A stretch of 64,000 nucleotides of DNA from Talaromyces rugulosus (GCF_013368755.1 NC_049564.1:1248001-1312000); one strand, 5' to 3'. Positions 32,345 through 45,863 are shown, numbered from the stretch's first letter. Notes: generated by a model from the sequence alone, not told the origin. Program-made: numbers and translations.

Positions 32345-32911
32345 GGCGATTGAGAGGGCGTTGCAGCGCCTGGTGATGTTTTGAAGCGAGGAGCAGCAGC
32401 AGCAGCAGTGACGATGCGGCGGTGGAGTACTGGATAGTTAGGTGTTGCTCTAACTATGTAGAGGTCCCCCTAAAGAATTAGTTGGCTTCTGCCCGCTCGG
32501 CCATTGCTCTCTGGGCAATTCGTGGCCCGAGTTCGAATCCAGCGAGGGGTGCTCTGTTTTTTCGGTCTCTCCACGTCTACCATACCCAGTCGTTTTAGTC
32601 TACAACTACTAACTACCAACTAATATTAGGCCAGCGTGTGACGGGACGCGGAAAAGGTTGAATGTCGATCAGGTCAGGCGTGGCGGTCACTGGGCGCTCA
32701 ACAAAAGCTCAACAGCAGCAGCTCCACCAATGCACATGACGGCATGGTTTCTTCTCGGTGGTCCACCGTCGCACCGGCTATTTTTCTCTCTATCTTCGTT
32801 CACGTCCTGCCAATTCCCTCTCGCTTGGGTGTTCTTGTCTTCTTTTTCTCTCTCGTTCTGCATGTCTCCGTCTCGTACATCGTGCTATTGAGTTGACGCC
32901 TCATAGTAGCC
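32345..32911. other. divergent promoter region, Vps45 / MBOAT
   Basis: 567 bp with an AGC trinucleotide run near 32393-32410 and a pyrimidine-rich block near 32780-32870, the latter typical of fungal core promoters. Confidence 0.5.
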
Positions 32912-34767
32912 ATGGCTGCTGCGCTGCGTTCTTATATTGACGCCCGTTTGTGTCCAGCTTGCGCCGGTGCCGCGACCATAGCTAACATTTGTGTTTATAG
33001 CATTCGTCTTTGCTTCAACGCAGACAGGAGCCTCCACCGATGACTGTGAGATTTGATGCGCCCTTGAAAAACACAATATTGCCGTTTACTGATCATTTGC
33101 GCTCAAAGTGAAACTCATTGGGTCCTTCTTACTTTCCTACCCGTTGGCAGCCATTCTGAAAAGACTCCCCGACAAGGATCCGTGGAAGAAAAATGTCTTC
33201 ATCATCACCGTGTCTCTCTTCTACATGATCGGCCTATACGAACTCTGGGACGGCTTGCGGACAATATTGTACAGCTCGGTGGCAACCTACGTGATCGCCT
33301 ATTATGTCGATGGGTCGTTGATGCCATGGATTGGCTTCTTCTTCTTGATGGGCCACATGTCTATCAGCCACATTTACCGCCAGATGCTTGATGACCCGAC
33401 TGTTGTCGACATTACCGGGCCGCAGATGGTGCTGGTGATGAAGCTGTCGGCTTTCTGCTGGAATATACACGATGGCCGTCTGCCTCAAGCCCAGCTCACG
33501 GATGCACAGAAATACGCTGCCGTCACGGAGTTTCCGAGTGTCCTCGATTATGCTGGCTATGTCCTCTTCTTCCCTTCACTATTCGGGGGGCCCGCATTCG
33601 ACTACATTGACTACCGCCGGTGGATTGACACCACCCTCTTCGATGTTCCACCAGGCACCGATCCGTCAAAAGTTCCGCCAACGCGGAAAAAGCGAAGAAT
33701 CCCGCGCAGTGGACGTCCAGCAACTAAGAAGCTCGCCATGGGTCTCTTCTGGATATTGGCTTTCCTGCAGCTCAGCGGAATGTACCCGGCCGAGCTTGTC
33801 CTCAATGATGACTACATGCAATACTCGCTTTTGCGCCGTATATGGTACATGCACATGATCGGTTTCGTGACCCGGTTGAAATACTACGGAGCGTGGGCCC
33901 TGACCGAAGGCGCGTGTATTCTGTCCGGCCTTGGGTACAATGGATTTGACCCGAAAACGGGCAAGGTGTTTTGGGATCGTTTGGAAAATGTGAACCCCTG
34001 GGGCCTCGAGACGGCGCAAAACACACGTGGTTATATTGAGAACTGGAATAAGAATACCAACCACTGGCTGCGAAACTACATCTATCTGCGAGTGACGCCA
34101 AAAGGTAAAAAGCCGGGATTCCGAGCCAGCATGGCGACATTTATCACCAGCGCGTTTTGGCATGGCTTCTACCCTGGATATTACTTGACATTTGTCCTGG
34201 CGTCACTCATTCAGACCGTTGCAAAGAGTATGTTTATAGTTTCTTTTTCTTTTCTCTCTAGCTATAGAAAAGTTGAGCTAATATTTGTATCACCCAGACT
34301 TCCGTCGACACGTTCGTCCCTTTTTCCTCACCCCCGACGGCACCAAACCGACTGCTGCGAAACCCTACTATGACGTCGCATCGTGGGTTGCAACCCAGGC
34401 CGTGATGTCATTTACCGTCGCTCCTTTTATCATTCTGTCCTTTAGCGACACCATCAAAGCCTGGAGCCGTGTGTATTTCTACGGCTTCGTCGCCGTCGCG
34501 TCCAGCATGGCTGTCTTCTCCAGCCCGGTCAAGGGCTACCTGACCAAGACTCTGAAGAAACGCAACCGACCGCCGCCCATGACACGAGCCGTGAGCGCAG
34601 ACCCGCCGATGCTCGGTCTTCCCGGCGATCCCGAAAAGGAGGTCGAGGGCGCCGTCAAGGAGATGATGGATGAGATTGAGGAGATGCGGAAAAATGGTGT
34701 GTCGATTCCGACGGGCCCGGAACTGCGTGCTCTGATTGAGAAGAACACTGGTAAGAAATTAGCATAA
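32912..34767 (+). CDS. ALE1: MBOAT lysophospholipid acyltransferase (Ale1/Lpt1 type)
   Basis: Four exons (32912-32945, 33001-33045, 33109-34227, 34298-34767) give 555 residues. The first two mini-exons were inferred because they yield SYIDAPFVFASTQTGAS joined to LKLIGSFLLSYPLA, matching the usual N-terminus of this family. It is an ER multi-pass protein that re-acylates lysophospholipids in the Lands cycle. The MBOAT motifs are present: WNKNTNHWLRNYIYLR with the conserved Asn, and TSAFWHGFYPGYYLTF with the catalytic His. The C-terminal cytosolic tail is charged and contains a likely coiled coil (KEMMDEIEEMRKNG). Confidence 0.94.
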
Positions 34768-36012
34768 GAACTTTTTCTTCCAGTTGTCACGTTACTATCG
34801 AGATTTTCTCTTTCTTTCTTCTTTTGTATTTTAAAGAAAGTAAGAAAAGAGAAGCACGGCCGTCAAGATTCTATTATGAACACACAACTTTGCTTTTGTT
34901 TTTAATGTTTCTTATTCATATTGTCTTGATGAGATAGACCGAGTGTGTTAGTTTATGCAAGGGGTGGCAGGGAGTAAAACATGATCAGTTTTTGATTAAG
35001 CGTACGTACATAGATCCGATGTCGCTGTGCTTTATCGGTTAGAATGAATGATGTTCGGGGTTGCCACTATAGCTACGAAATGATTAATATTATTAAAATA
35101 TACCAATTTTCTACTTTGGAAGTTATATTTTAGTGTAGGTCGATATATAAATATAAATGTCCATCGTGTGTCTTCAAAATGCTTCGCGTAATGATATCAA
35201 TTGATGTCTACGCCACGGTATATATATAATAAACCGAGACCAGCCATCAATAACATTAATTTTCGGCATTAGCGACAACCTTAAAACTATGCAACGAAAC
35301 AAATTAAAAAGATACTAGTATTAGCTAATATATGCTGTTTGTAAAGTCTTACAAAATAACACACCAACTCATCCAGGAGAGATCAATTCATGTTGTGCAA
35401 CGCGGAAGGCTACACGTATCAACCACGTATTCGAACTGTATGTGCTTTTCAGTAAAAAAAAAAGTAATAAATTTGCCAATTATTATATACGACCAATACC
35501 ATATATATAAAAGTAAAGAAAATTCAAAGGATCAGAGGATCAAAAATTTATCCAAGCAAAATATAAAAATCAAGATCCAATAGCAGCAGCAAGAAAAAGA
35601 AGACTCCAATAGACACCACTTGAACAAGGTATCGTCAACAAAAATAGTTGACATGTATAAACAATAAAAAGAAAAGGCAGACATGTCGATCATATATGCA
35701 CATGAAGTCATTGAAGTCATACAAGAAGAAAGGGTCGAATTGACGATGAATGATGGAAGCTGCCAAAGAGAAGAATAAAAAAAGAAGTCGAATGTCGAAT
35801 GTCAGATAGTGGATAGATGTTGGATAAAATCGAATAAAGAATTGCAGACGCTGCGTTTAAAATATGTTTCGTAGAAGATGAAGTAATATGTCGTTGATGT
35901 TATTTTCAGTCGTATCAAGAGTTGAAAATGAATATGTCTATACGGTGGGTGTTTTAGTGCTGAATAAAGATATATCGTGTATCGTGTCGCTGAAATATGT
36001 AGAGCATTTGCC
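34768..36012. other. AT-rich convergent intergenic region
   Basis: 1.2 kb between convergent stops. It is AT-rich with scattered (TA)n and A-rich stretches. No ORF of credible composition, tRNA or transposon end was seen. Confidence 0.55.
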
Positions 36013-38224
36013 TTAGCTGAAACCTGTGGTGGTGCCCACAACAGCTAGAGTGACCTTGAAAAAAAAAATAAAGTTAGCAAAGGAGCATACACAAATTGCT
36101 GTACTTATCACTCACAATTATGGCTATGATGGCGGTGCCAACCGGGATCATCACTCGATTGACATTTCGCCACCACCGTGCACTCTGATAGCGTCTCTTT
36201 TCGTGTTGCTGAATCCGGTACTTGGCACTAGCACCAGCCACCATCTCTTCGTCAACGCCGCTGGGTTGTGGTGGTAGAGGAAGAAACGCAGCAATAACCC
36301 AAGCCAATGGAAACACAAAGCCCAGGCAGAAAGAGTAAACTTGCACATTCCGTCTTCCCAACGCCGGCTCGTTTCGCGAGTCTAGCGATGGCGCTAGCCA
36401 TGTGTGTCGGGGGCTTGTCTGACCCTTGTCTGGATGAAGATGCGGCGAATGTGGCTTGGCAACCGGCTGGGGAACGGAAATCTCAGATGAGGAATCCTTT
36501 TCGCCCTGTCCCCGTTTCCAGTGGTTTCGAGGATCGGCGGGGTGGTCCTCTAAGAGACGGGTTGGCTGTACTCGCTTGTCATTGGGGCGTATCCGCGGGA
36601 GTGAGAGGTTATCTGGAGCTTGATTGACATATCGAATAGGAGACGCGGGTCGAGAAGCAGCTGTCGCGGGGCGGCTGGTTTCGAGGATAGACTGAGCAGG
36701 ATTTTGAGTGTACTGGCCATTGCTGTGGTAGTAAAGACGGACCCAGTTCGGAAGCATGTTCAGAATAACGTTGCCGCTGGAGCTGGAACCCGGCCGAGAT
36801 TCGTTGCTGCCCATCAGAGACGACGGGATATGCCGCAAGGTGGAACGAGGAAGACTTGACAAGCGATCCAGGTGTTCCGTGTTATCGTCAACAGACCCAA
36901 TTGATAGCTTGGATTTCTTCGCGGGGATCAAACCAAGGCCTTGGCGGTCGCTAGAAGTGGGTTGGTTGTTTATGCTGGTGGGTGTATTAGAAGGAACGGT
37001 AGAAAGCGTAGGGTTCCATCGCCCAGTTGAGCGGTCGGAAGCTGTTCGCACTGCACGTCTTGCCTGCGAGCCCGGGTTAAAGGATTCGGCATATGAACTT
37101 GACGAAGAAGGCTCGCATATCCGAGGGTATTGGATTGCGGCTGTATTTTCAGGACCAAACTGGGAGCTGCCTTCAGAGGGACCACTACCACTAGACGCTG
37201 TGCGAGTTCGGGACAATTGAGTACCGGCTGAAAGTGCCAGCGACGAAGCGGACTGATATTCCCGGAGGAGTTGTTCAGGTGGACTGGAGGTAAATGACGC
37301 TGGTTGTGATGAATTTGGCTCAGGTGAAGGACCAGGCCAACCCGGATTGCCAGTATATGTGCGGATCACGGTTCCCAAAGAGTTGGATGACGAGCCAGTC
37401 GAGTCTGATGGTACATGAGTCATTATTCGCGGCGACGAGCTGTCGTATGCAATGAGATTTGGGCTCGAGCTGTCGTATGCTACAAAATTAGGGCTTGAAG
37501 GGGCGCCAATTGGTACAACATTCGGACTGGAGCTGTGCTCGTAGGTCACATAGTTGTCAGACGTTGCGAGCTCAGTCCTTGGTGACGAGTGTTCAGGGAA
37601 GACGGTCTTCACAGTCGTCCGGAGTGGTGGAGGCAGCGTGACCACGTCGTCGTCGTCGTCGTCTTCTGCTTCGTCTTCCTCAGTACCGCGGGCGTCAACA
37701 GGGCCACTTTCGGAATGAGGCTGATACTTTGACTCTACATCGACATGTTGGAAGCTGAGGATTGACTTGTCGTCATGATAGGTGACGTCGTGCTCGTCCG
37801 GGTCGTCAGAAGGGAGAAGCGGGGTCGGAAACGAAGACTGGCTGGACTGAGGGTCATCATCCCACACCTGGGACGACGAATGTCCCAGGTCGACCGAGGA
37901 CGAGAACTCCCAGGGGGCGTGAGGGCCGGCGTCAAGATGGTGGTGTTCATCAGCAGGGCCGGTCGCTGTGTGGTCAGTTTGAGCAGATGCTAACGAGACA
38001 TCTGAAACACCATAAGCGCCATGGTGAGCGTATGGTTGACCAATCCCAGGCCGGGGCAAAAACACTTGGGTGGGCTTGGTTGGATATGGAGTTGCCGAGT
38101 AAATGTCGATACCCTGTTTCTCCTTGGGTGAGCGGTTTGGCGATCCCTCGTTTGTCTGAGATGGAGTGCGCTCATGGAGGACTCTCCGTTTCGCAGTACC
38201 ACTGGTTGATGGCCGAGGTGACAT
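36013..38224 (-). CDS. serine-rich protein with C-terminal membrane segments
   Basis: Two exons (38224-36116, 36054-36013; intron 61 nt) give 716 residues. Most of the chain is disordered and rich in Ser, Pro and acidic residues. It includes a run of aspartates, and a degenerate internal repeat of YDSSSPN(F/L)(V/I)A type (37425-37500). Near the C-terminus are two hydrophobic helices: VYSFCLGFVFPLAWVIAAF and, completed by the last exon, VGTAIIAIIVTLAVVGTT. Between them a basic loop (YRIQQHEKRRYQSARWWRNVNR) suggests cytoplasmic exposure. The N-terminal KRRVLHERTPSQ is typical of a conserved family of fungal serine-rich proteins of unknown function. No enzyme motif is present. Confidence 0.8.
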
Positions 38225-40614
38225 GTCCGAATATTAGTTCATTACCCCGGGACCGTGAGCAATGAATGACACGAGCGCGGGAAAAAAAAATAACAGCAAA
38301 AAGACAGAAGTCGCAGGTCAATAAATCATCGACTGAAATATTGAAAGATCGTCAAGAAAAATAAACGTCTAGATCGTGATGTAAACAAATCCGAGACAGA
38401 TTGCGGGGAATGCACGAAGATGCGGATCTTTTGGGAAAAGACAAGCAAAGCAAACAATAAATAAAACAATAGTAATGGCAATAAACGTTCTGAGAGTCGC
38501 TGGAATGCTAGGGCGCAAGCTGATATCGATGGCGATAGCAGTGGTGATAAACGAGAGTGGGGAGGCGAGCACAATACAATATTCAATAATGTCTGGCACT
38601 CCAAAAGCAGGCAATACTATAATATAAGGAGTGAATGAGTCGAGCAGATTACATTAGCATATCATCAAACGAGCGACGAAAAAAAGAGCGACAGCAACGA
38701 GGGTCAGAAGAAGAACGACAACGACGAGAACGACTGGCGAAAACAGCAAGCAGAACGACGACGAGGAGAAGAGGATGAAGCAAAAGCAGCGCAGGGGGAG
38801 GCGCCGATGACCGCTCGGGGTTTAAGGTGCAGCAGTCACTGCACGTTCGAGGCCCGCCGACTCAAGGGGCTGTACTTTGACAGGCTCCTCGCTCCGGAAT
38901 GGGGTTGCCAGCGGTGAGGGCGGAATGCGATGATGCGGTGAGAGAGCGATCGCCAGGCACAGCGAGGAATCGGCCAGCTGTTCCTGCAGCTTAGGTCTCG
39001 GACTACTGCAGGCGCGGTGGCAGCAATTGGCTGGCGGTGGTGGGAATGGCTGCAGTAGGCTGCGCAAGTGTGAGACTTGCACAAGTCGAGGCAACGAAAC
39101 GGAGACGGTGGTATTTTTGCGAGAGGTGGTGATAGGCGCAATGGAGTCCGGAGAGGAGAATTTGATGATATCCGGCGGATGTAGGAGAGTTCTTTGCCAA
39201 TAATCAATATTAATACCAGACAAGGGAGAATTCAAATGTTCAGAGGAAATAATTGCCGCCGGCTAGATGGGCAGCTAATTAATATTAATACTTTTATTTA
39301 TCCCTCACTAATTAACTGTCTTCTCCTTTTCGCTGACAGGAGAAATGGAGTCTCCACGAACCCATCAGTCTGGTTCGGGCCTGGACAATGGCATTATGCT
39401 ACGACACTACGGCTACCCCGTTATTTAATATTATTGTTATGATTACTGTTGTACGATGAGGATCGTTGAAGGATGAACCACGATCCCAGGAGAAAAAGCA
39501 AAGTCGCCAAGGGAGAAAATCTGGCGCAAGAAAAGACGAAAAAACCGCCCAGCTGGTTGGATGAGACGAACTGCCGTTGGCGCCAGCGTGGAGCCCTCAT
39601 CTGCAGTCTCCGTATTAAATTTGGCGACGAGCACAACTAGGGATTAGCACCGCGGCTTAGCAGTTCTAGCATCAGGCCAGCACAAGGCTGCACTAATGAT
39701 ATCGCCGAACGCCTGCCACGTCAGTTCTAGTGTGGTTCGCCAGGAACTCTGGGCGCGTCAGTGCGTGTTTCACCAGTGACTGCGACCTTTTTTTTCTTTT
39801 TTTCTTTTTTTTGCTTGAATTCTGGTCGTTCTAGGTTTGTAGCTGTAATCCGAGGAGTTGGAAGAGGAGGTTGAGTGATACTTACTGTATGTTTTGTTTA
39901 TTCGCATTTATGCTGCTTTCCGAGTGGCTAGAATTCCCCTGGAAAAACAAATAAACCGCCAAAACAGGCCTAGTCATTTTCTATTTCGGGAAGTGCCTCT
40001 AACCGTTTACGGAAAAGCTTCACCCCTAATTATGATATTTCAGCCAATAAAATCCCGCTGTTGCCGTGAATTTTGACCCTCAGAGCCAATAAGCACTCCC
40101 CATTCCCGGATTCGCCCACCACTACCTTGGGTACTTGTCAAGTTGTAGCTGTACGAATATAGTCACATGTTGGATTGCTCACATAAATCTGCAAGCATCA
40201 TACGATCGCCTCGATATAAAAAAGTATGCGTGATTCTCTTCTGTTGACCCAAAGAAGAAGAACAATGGGCGGAGTCAGAAGTCTTGGCGCGGGCCGAAAT
40301 CTCCAGTCTCCAACTCGGACCGTCAAGATCAAGATTCAACGAATAGTGTCGTGGTGATGGTAGCTTCTATTCCCATTGCCGGTACCTAGTTGTCAGTTCT
40401 GCGTCTCGATACGCCCTCTAGCAGTGAGACGATCGCTCGTTTTGCTTTCTCGCGGAAACGGAGTGCCGCGTCAGCCAGTCAGGCAGCCGTTTGTTGCCTT
40501 GCGCCAGATTATCATCGTCTTATCACTTATTAGACAATTCGTGCTCGCGTTTGGCTCGCCTTGTGGAAAAAAAAATAGAGGGATTTATAATAATCACAAT
40601 CACTGATTTTCACC
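38225..40614. other. 2.4-kb divergent intergenic region
   Basis: It lies between the divergent serine-rich gene and Rce1. It contains homopolymer T and A runs, purine-rich low complexity (38670-38790) and no convincing gene. A 137-codon minus ORF at 38822-39235 lacks any family feature and is probably leader or chance. Confidence 0.5.
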
Positions 40615-41815
40615 ATGGCCCCGACTTGGATCTTTGATCGCGTCAAAAAGCTATACACGAAACAGACTGGTGAGTTCCCAGTATTGTGCTTACGACAGCC
40701 CATGATGCTCACGATATTTTAGATGACTTTCCACCTGTGATATCGGTCAATTCGGCCGCCTTGCTTTCTGTCAGTGGATCTTTCCGTTTTTTCCGTCTTT
40801 CTTGAACTGACTTTATGCAAGATGCTGGTTACCTTGGCATATGTACTGCCATTCTACATCTCAAAGACGACACGGCCGTCTGCCTCTCTTAGCCGAGATG
40901 CACCGTCAGTCATTCGAAGTCGGGTTCGAGCCGTCACCCTGGCCTGCGTGGCCAGCACTTTATTTGTGATTGCCCTCGCGTCCCTGCAGGACAATGTCTC
41001 GTTGCTAGAAACGCTCAAACTGCTTGGCTGGTGGCCCATTGGCTTTTTGGAGATTGCTCAGAGCCTCCTTTTGACGGCAGTTCTTTTCAGCGGTCCTCTT
41101 TTCGAAAGAGGTATTGCAGAAGGGGACTGGAAGTCGTGGATCCGGGGGGAGGGCCTTTCCGAGACCCTACGCAGCTGGATCGGCTTTCGTAACTTTGTCG
41201 CCGTATGTTTTTTTTTTTTTTTTTTTTTTTTTCATTTAAAAATAAATCTCAAAAAGTCAAAGAAAAAGAACTAATTGTATTTACCAGGGACCAATCACGG
41301 AGGAAATCACCTTCCGCTCCATCATCATCTCTCTGCACCTACTAGCAAAAATGTCCCCCGGACGCATCGTCTTCATCTCGCCTCTGCACTTTGGAATCGC
41401 TCATGTCCATCACTTTTACGAGTTCCGTCTCACCCACCCCGACACCGCAGTGACCGTCGCCATCTTCCGCTCACTCTTCCAATTCGCCTATACCACCGTT
41501 TTCGGCTGGTTTGTCGCATTTGTCTATCTTCGCACTGGGTCTCTGCCGGCTGTGATTCTCATCCATAGTTTCTGTAACTGGTGTGGATTGCCTCGTCTTT
41601 GGGGCCGTGTTGAAGCTGGTATTCCTATTGGACCGCCACTCGTTCGGGCAAAGGACGATACTGAAGTCAGTCAGTTCCAGGTGGCAGATGGTAGGTTAGA
41701 TATCAGCTGGACGGTGGCATACTATGTGCTTCTCGTTGCTGGCGCAGTCGGCTTTTATTATCTGCTGTGGCCCCTGACCGAGTCGTCGTTGGCGCTGGCC
41801 TCTTTTCACTTCTGA
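40615..41815 (+). CDS. RCE1: CAAX prenyl protease 2 (Rce1)
   Basis: Four exons (40615-40669, 40723-40769, 40822-41202, 41288-41815) give 336 residues. It is an ER membrane protease that removes the last three residues (-aaX) from prenylated Ras-like proteins and pheromone precursors. The conserved motifs of the CPBP family are seen: GPITEEITFRS with the catalytic Glu pair, SPLHFGIAHVHHF, and VILIHSFCNWCGLPR with a conserved His and Asn. About eight hydrophobic segments are present. The third intron contains 25 consecutive T's (41208-41232) before its acceptor. Confidence 0.94.
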
Positions 41816-41939
41816 GAGAGACGCTGTGGCGAAATATGGTGTATCTACCATGAGTTAAACTTAGATATCGCGAAATAATATTTATATCCTTAATTTTCAA
41901 TCATGTTTTCATATCAATATATACTAGTATTCACAGAAA

Positions 41940-43867
41940 TCAAGCCCCATGAACATAAAACTGGTTAAACACATTGCTGGGCACATTAAATTGCCCTTCA
42001 GCATCGCCAGGGGAATCACCCCGCCCATGCATAGCATCAACAAAGCCCGTCATCGAGTTTTCACGCGACAAGAGATCCGCCAAAATCAGCGCCTGATCAA
42101 TACCCAACGCTCTTCCAAACTTGGTAAGACAATCCTGCGCCCAAACACACATGGGAGACCCCGGCCCATCTACATTTGCAGCAATGTACAACGGGAACAA
42201 AATCGTCATTTTACCTGCAGCAGACTTTGTTTGCCCCTTGTGATCATCAATAAGGCCAAGCATATAGGGCACCGCGGCGCATATATCGTGCGCAAGTTTC
42301 CGAGTGAGATTGCAGGATCGGTAGCAAATGTTTTTAAAGTCCTGTGTCGGCGGGTCGTCTGCATCCGGGTGGGTTGTCATTAGCTCTAGCTGATTTAGAA
42401 TGATTTCGTTGACGAGAATTCGACAGTATCGGTAATTGTTCCACATATTCGGGAGGATCCAGTTTGGATAGATATGGTACCACTGGTCCAGAGGTAAAAT
42501 TCGGCGAGAGTCTTTGACTTGAAACGATTGTCCGGGCATTGCGGCGACGGTTTCGTACATTGTATCTGGTGGAAATGTGCTTTCTAGAGCCTCTGCCCTG
42601 GAATCTAATGCGAAGGAACGAGAAAGCAAATCGGTGTTGATGGTCTTGAGATTATTTTCATGGCATATGCGCAGATCGCACACTTCTGCCATGAGGCAAG
42701 TTAGTTGGTATCCTATTTTGGTGCTGATGGTGGCACCTGGAAGCTTCACGACTTTTTCTGATAATGTGATGAGTGCAGGAGGGTAGGGGTAACGCTTTAA
42801 AATACAGCTGATCATCTGCACACTTGGTGTTAGATAGCATGAAAAAAGGGCGAGGCAATACGCGTATACGTACAACTTCACTTCGTAGTGCAAGGAATAG
42901 TTGAAGTCCTTCTTGCCGTTGGAGTTGTGATTCGCCACGAAGGGCTAGAAGCGCAAGAGCACCATTGGTATGTTTGATAAAATCAGTCATGGATTCTGGC
43001 TTTTTGCACGTGATGATCTAGTCAACCTTCGTTAGCTGTAGATCTTGGCGAGAACACTAGTAGTAGGACTATCCACATACCTCGAACATTGATAAGCAGA
43101 GAATCGAAGCCAAGGTAGCATCTTCTGCTGCCTGCTCTCGATCCGAGATGGCAGCGTTGGTCCATTTTAGAGCCTCGGCATACTCGCGCCATGCCGCCAT
43201 GCGCAGAGGCTGGGAGCGTTGAATGCTGGATATATTGGCCATGCCCACTGAGGTGATGGCCTTTGTCAAAGCCTTCTCAGCTAATGGGCTGTTTGGGGAT
43301 GGGTCCCCACTGGGATCACACTTTTGGATAACCCCCGAGTAGATCCATGCGAACGAATCAAAGAAGAAGCACGTGGCTTTATACTTCTCATCAAGCTTGA
43401 AGGGGTTAGGAGGTATAAAGGGGACTATTACTTGGTCTCGCCTAGAACCCGATGTGTCTGAAGAAGACTCGGCCTCATCTGTCGTGTCTCCTGCATAGAA
43501 TAGCGAGATTGGCGACCCAGTACCGGAGCGTTGTGGGACCAAACTCGACGTTGATGGGGAGTTTAGCCCCGAAGACGCGGCAACTTTGGCTTTTCTGGCT
43601 GTAGATTGGCTCTCGTCTCGAAATAGAAGCGAGGATATATCCCGGTAGCCAGGGCAAGCCCGTTTTATTCTGGTGCAGCGGATGCATGCCGGCCGAGTTT
43701 GGTCGCACTGGTACACCGAAATCAGTTAAGTGAAAAAGCTTAGCAAAGCCTAATAGTGGCCCTGAGCCCGCCCCCTATAGACTAAAGCAGGATTATTCTG
43801 CACCCACCTTGACCCTGCGTTCTCGACATGCCTCGCAGCCGGCGCTGGGCCTGCCGCAGTAAACCAT
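41940..43867 (-). CDS. Zn2Cys6 transcription factor (regulator 4)
   Basis: Four exons (43867-43808, 43707-43081, 43017-42874, 42815-41940) give 568 residues. The start MVYCGRPSAGCEACRERR matches the MVYCGKPS-type opening common in this family; an upstream ATG at 44026 is less likely. The zinc cluster C-x2-C-x6-C-x6-C-x2-C-x6-C is split by a 100-nt intron after RRVK and continues CDQTRPACIRCTRIKRACPGY. A central region resembles the DUF3468-type activation/repression domain (FFFDSFAWIYSG, SLCMFE-like segment, LALRSEVV). It is convergent with Rce1, with 124 bp between the stops. The target is unknown. Confidence 0.87.
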
Positions 43868-44445
43868 TGGTACGTTGTTATAGGATATCAATTGATCTGC
43901 TTCTGGAGGGCCCTGGTCATTGTGTCGACTTATCAAGTCCCTAGCAACTGGAAATAATGTATAGCGTGAAGCCTTCCTTTTCAAGACTGGGTGCTGACGC
44001 ACGAGGACGTCAACTCTAAAATGCACTAATCTTCAGCCTGTGGACGAAAGCTGAAGCCCTATACATACGCGCTAACCGCTTTGAGCATGCATCGCGAGCA
44101 GAAACCGCCCTGATTGGTGTGTTCCGGGGAAGTACCTATCGCGCACCCCACTCGAACCTTCGATGCGTTTTCTATGGGGGCCAACTTCAACTAAACTTCT
44201 TTTGTATCACCAAAAATAAATAATATCGCCCATGATGTCCCACTTGCTGCTAAGCTCTAATACTAATACGGTATATGGGTTGTTGCTAGCTAGCTAGTTT
44301 CTACTTTTACGCGCTTCTGCGCTTCCGGTGCTGGAGATAAATACCCCCTCGTCTGCCGCCATGGATTGGGGCGTTTCGTCAAGAATACTATTGCAATTAA
44401 AAAGGAGAAAGAAAGAAGAGAACACAATCGACAAATTCAATCACC
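43868..44445. other. divergent promoter region, regulator 4 / DUF7702 gene
   Basis: 578 bp between divergent starts. Nothing specific is seen. Confidence 0.5.
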
Positions 44446-45428
44446 ATGAAAATCGACTACAGACATGGCGTCTCCATCTTGGAGCTTATCGCCTTCATTC
44501 CCTCCCTCTTCATGTCCATTCTGCTGGCCTGGCGCCATGGATTTGGCCGCACCGCTGGCTGGTATTTCTTCATTCTGTTCTCTCTTCTGAGAATAATCGG
44601 AAATGGCTGCTATTTGGCGACCCTCAACGATCCCGAGAACAGGAGCCTGTACATTGCGTGGGCCGTCTGCAGCTCAATTGGAATGTCTCCTCTGCTATTC
44701 GGTCTGTTGTATAATCTGTCGCGAGTGTATGTTGGACCTTTCTCTTTCCTTTTTACGTACAATAAGCTAACACCATGTCAACTAGAAACGACTCTATCCA
44801 GAGACAAACCGGCAAGGCATTCTGGCCTCAGATCTTCCGTATCTTCGGATTCATCACCCTGCTTGCCATCATCCTGAACATCGTTGGCATCACAGGTGGC
44901 TCCAACCTGACCAGCGGCACCACCAGCGTCGAAACTAAAGTCGCGACTATTCTCTACCTCGTATCATGGGTCGGTCTCGTCGGTCTAATCGTCATGGTCG
45001 GGTCGCGCTACAGCGGCATTGAAGCAGGCGAGCACCGCCTGCTATGGGCCATCGTGATCTGCACCCCGATCTTGGTGATTCGTCTAGCCTACTCCTTTAT
45101 CTCTACCTTTGGACACAATCGCCATTTCAACATGGTTGATGGCAACGAGACCATCCTGCTGGTCATGGTTGTGATCGAGGAAATCATTATTGTCTACGTC
45201 ATGCTCCTGACAGGATTGACTTTGGATACCAGAGACAAGGCTGCCTACGGGCCTGCCGCGTCGGTAGAAGCTGGAGACACTGCCTATGAACCTTACGGCT
45301 CCCAAGGCGAGGGTTATTCATCTGGTGGTCAGCCACGAAAGCCGAAGCGTCCAATCCGCGGCGGCCCAATCCACATGTTGGCTGCTTATACTATGAATAA
45401 GATGGATGAGCGTCGTGAGAAATCATAA
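44446..45428 (+). CDS. DUF7702-family seven-helix membrane protein
   Basis: Two exons (44446-44726, 44786-45428; intron 59 nt) give 307 residues with seven hydrophobic segments. The pattern matches a fungal family of small membrane proteins: ELIAFIPSLFMSILLAW, AGWYFFILFSLLRIIGN, and a later SRYSGIEAGEHRLLW loop. The hydrophilic C-terminus (about 70 residues) is Gly/Tyr/Ser-rich, then basic (RKPKRPIRGG). There is no catalytic motif. The topology resembles RTA1 or rhodopsin-like fungal proteins, but no retinal-binding Lys or RTA1 signature is evident. The family name is from memory and uncertain; the membrane topology is clear. Confidence 0.78.
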
Positions 45429-45863
45429 ATGGATAGGGTGACTTTTTTGTGTACAAAGTCTCTTTGATATAAGTTTTTTTGCTTTGTTGTTTTCACTGTT
45501 TAAATGATATCCAGGATTGAGCTGTTGGCATGCTTGGGGTTCTGTTATTAATGGTTCTTGATACGAATACGGTTGATTAAAAAAATAAATTTCATATGCA
45601 TCTCAATTTCATAAAACTAGTATTTATTAATCATCGACATCATCAATGATTACCTCTTGCCAAGTTTGGCTTATCGTAAAGCCGACTCCGACCCCGAGAC
45701 GAACAAGCTATCTCCGAGCATTATCCTTTTCCAACATTTGCTGTCTAATTCCCTTTCGCTTCCTTTTGCGTGTGGATAATGCACGTATTTGAAATAACAG
45801 AATTATGCACAGACATGTCATTCACCTGATAGATCACCGTTTCCCTTTTTTTGCTATTTTATC
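45429..45863. other. intergenic, no feature seen
   Basis: 435 bp between tandem plus-strand genes, holding the AIM32 promoter. It is AT-rich. Confidence 0.5.

Noticed and set aside
32480..32560. A gttcgaatcc segment resembling the T-loop of a tRNA
   Set aside because: The bases flanking the loop do not form a 5-bp T stem, and no matching acceptor, D or anticodon arms could be drawn.
38822..39235. 137-codon open frame on the minus strand
   Set aside because: Ser/Pro/His-rich without family features, overlapping other open frames of equal quality, and lying in a promoter region.
41208..41232. Run of 25 T's as a possible retroposon tail
   Set aside because: It lies between a clear donor and acceptor inside a Rce1 intron, with no target-site duplication or element body.
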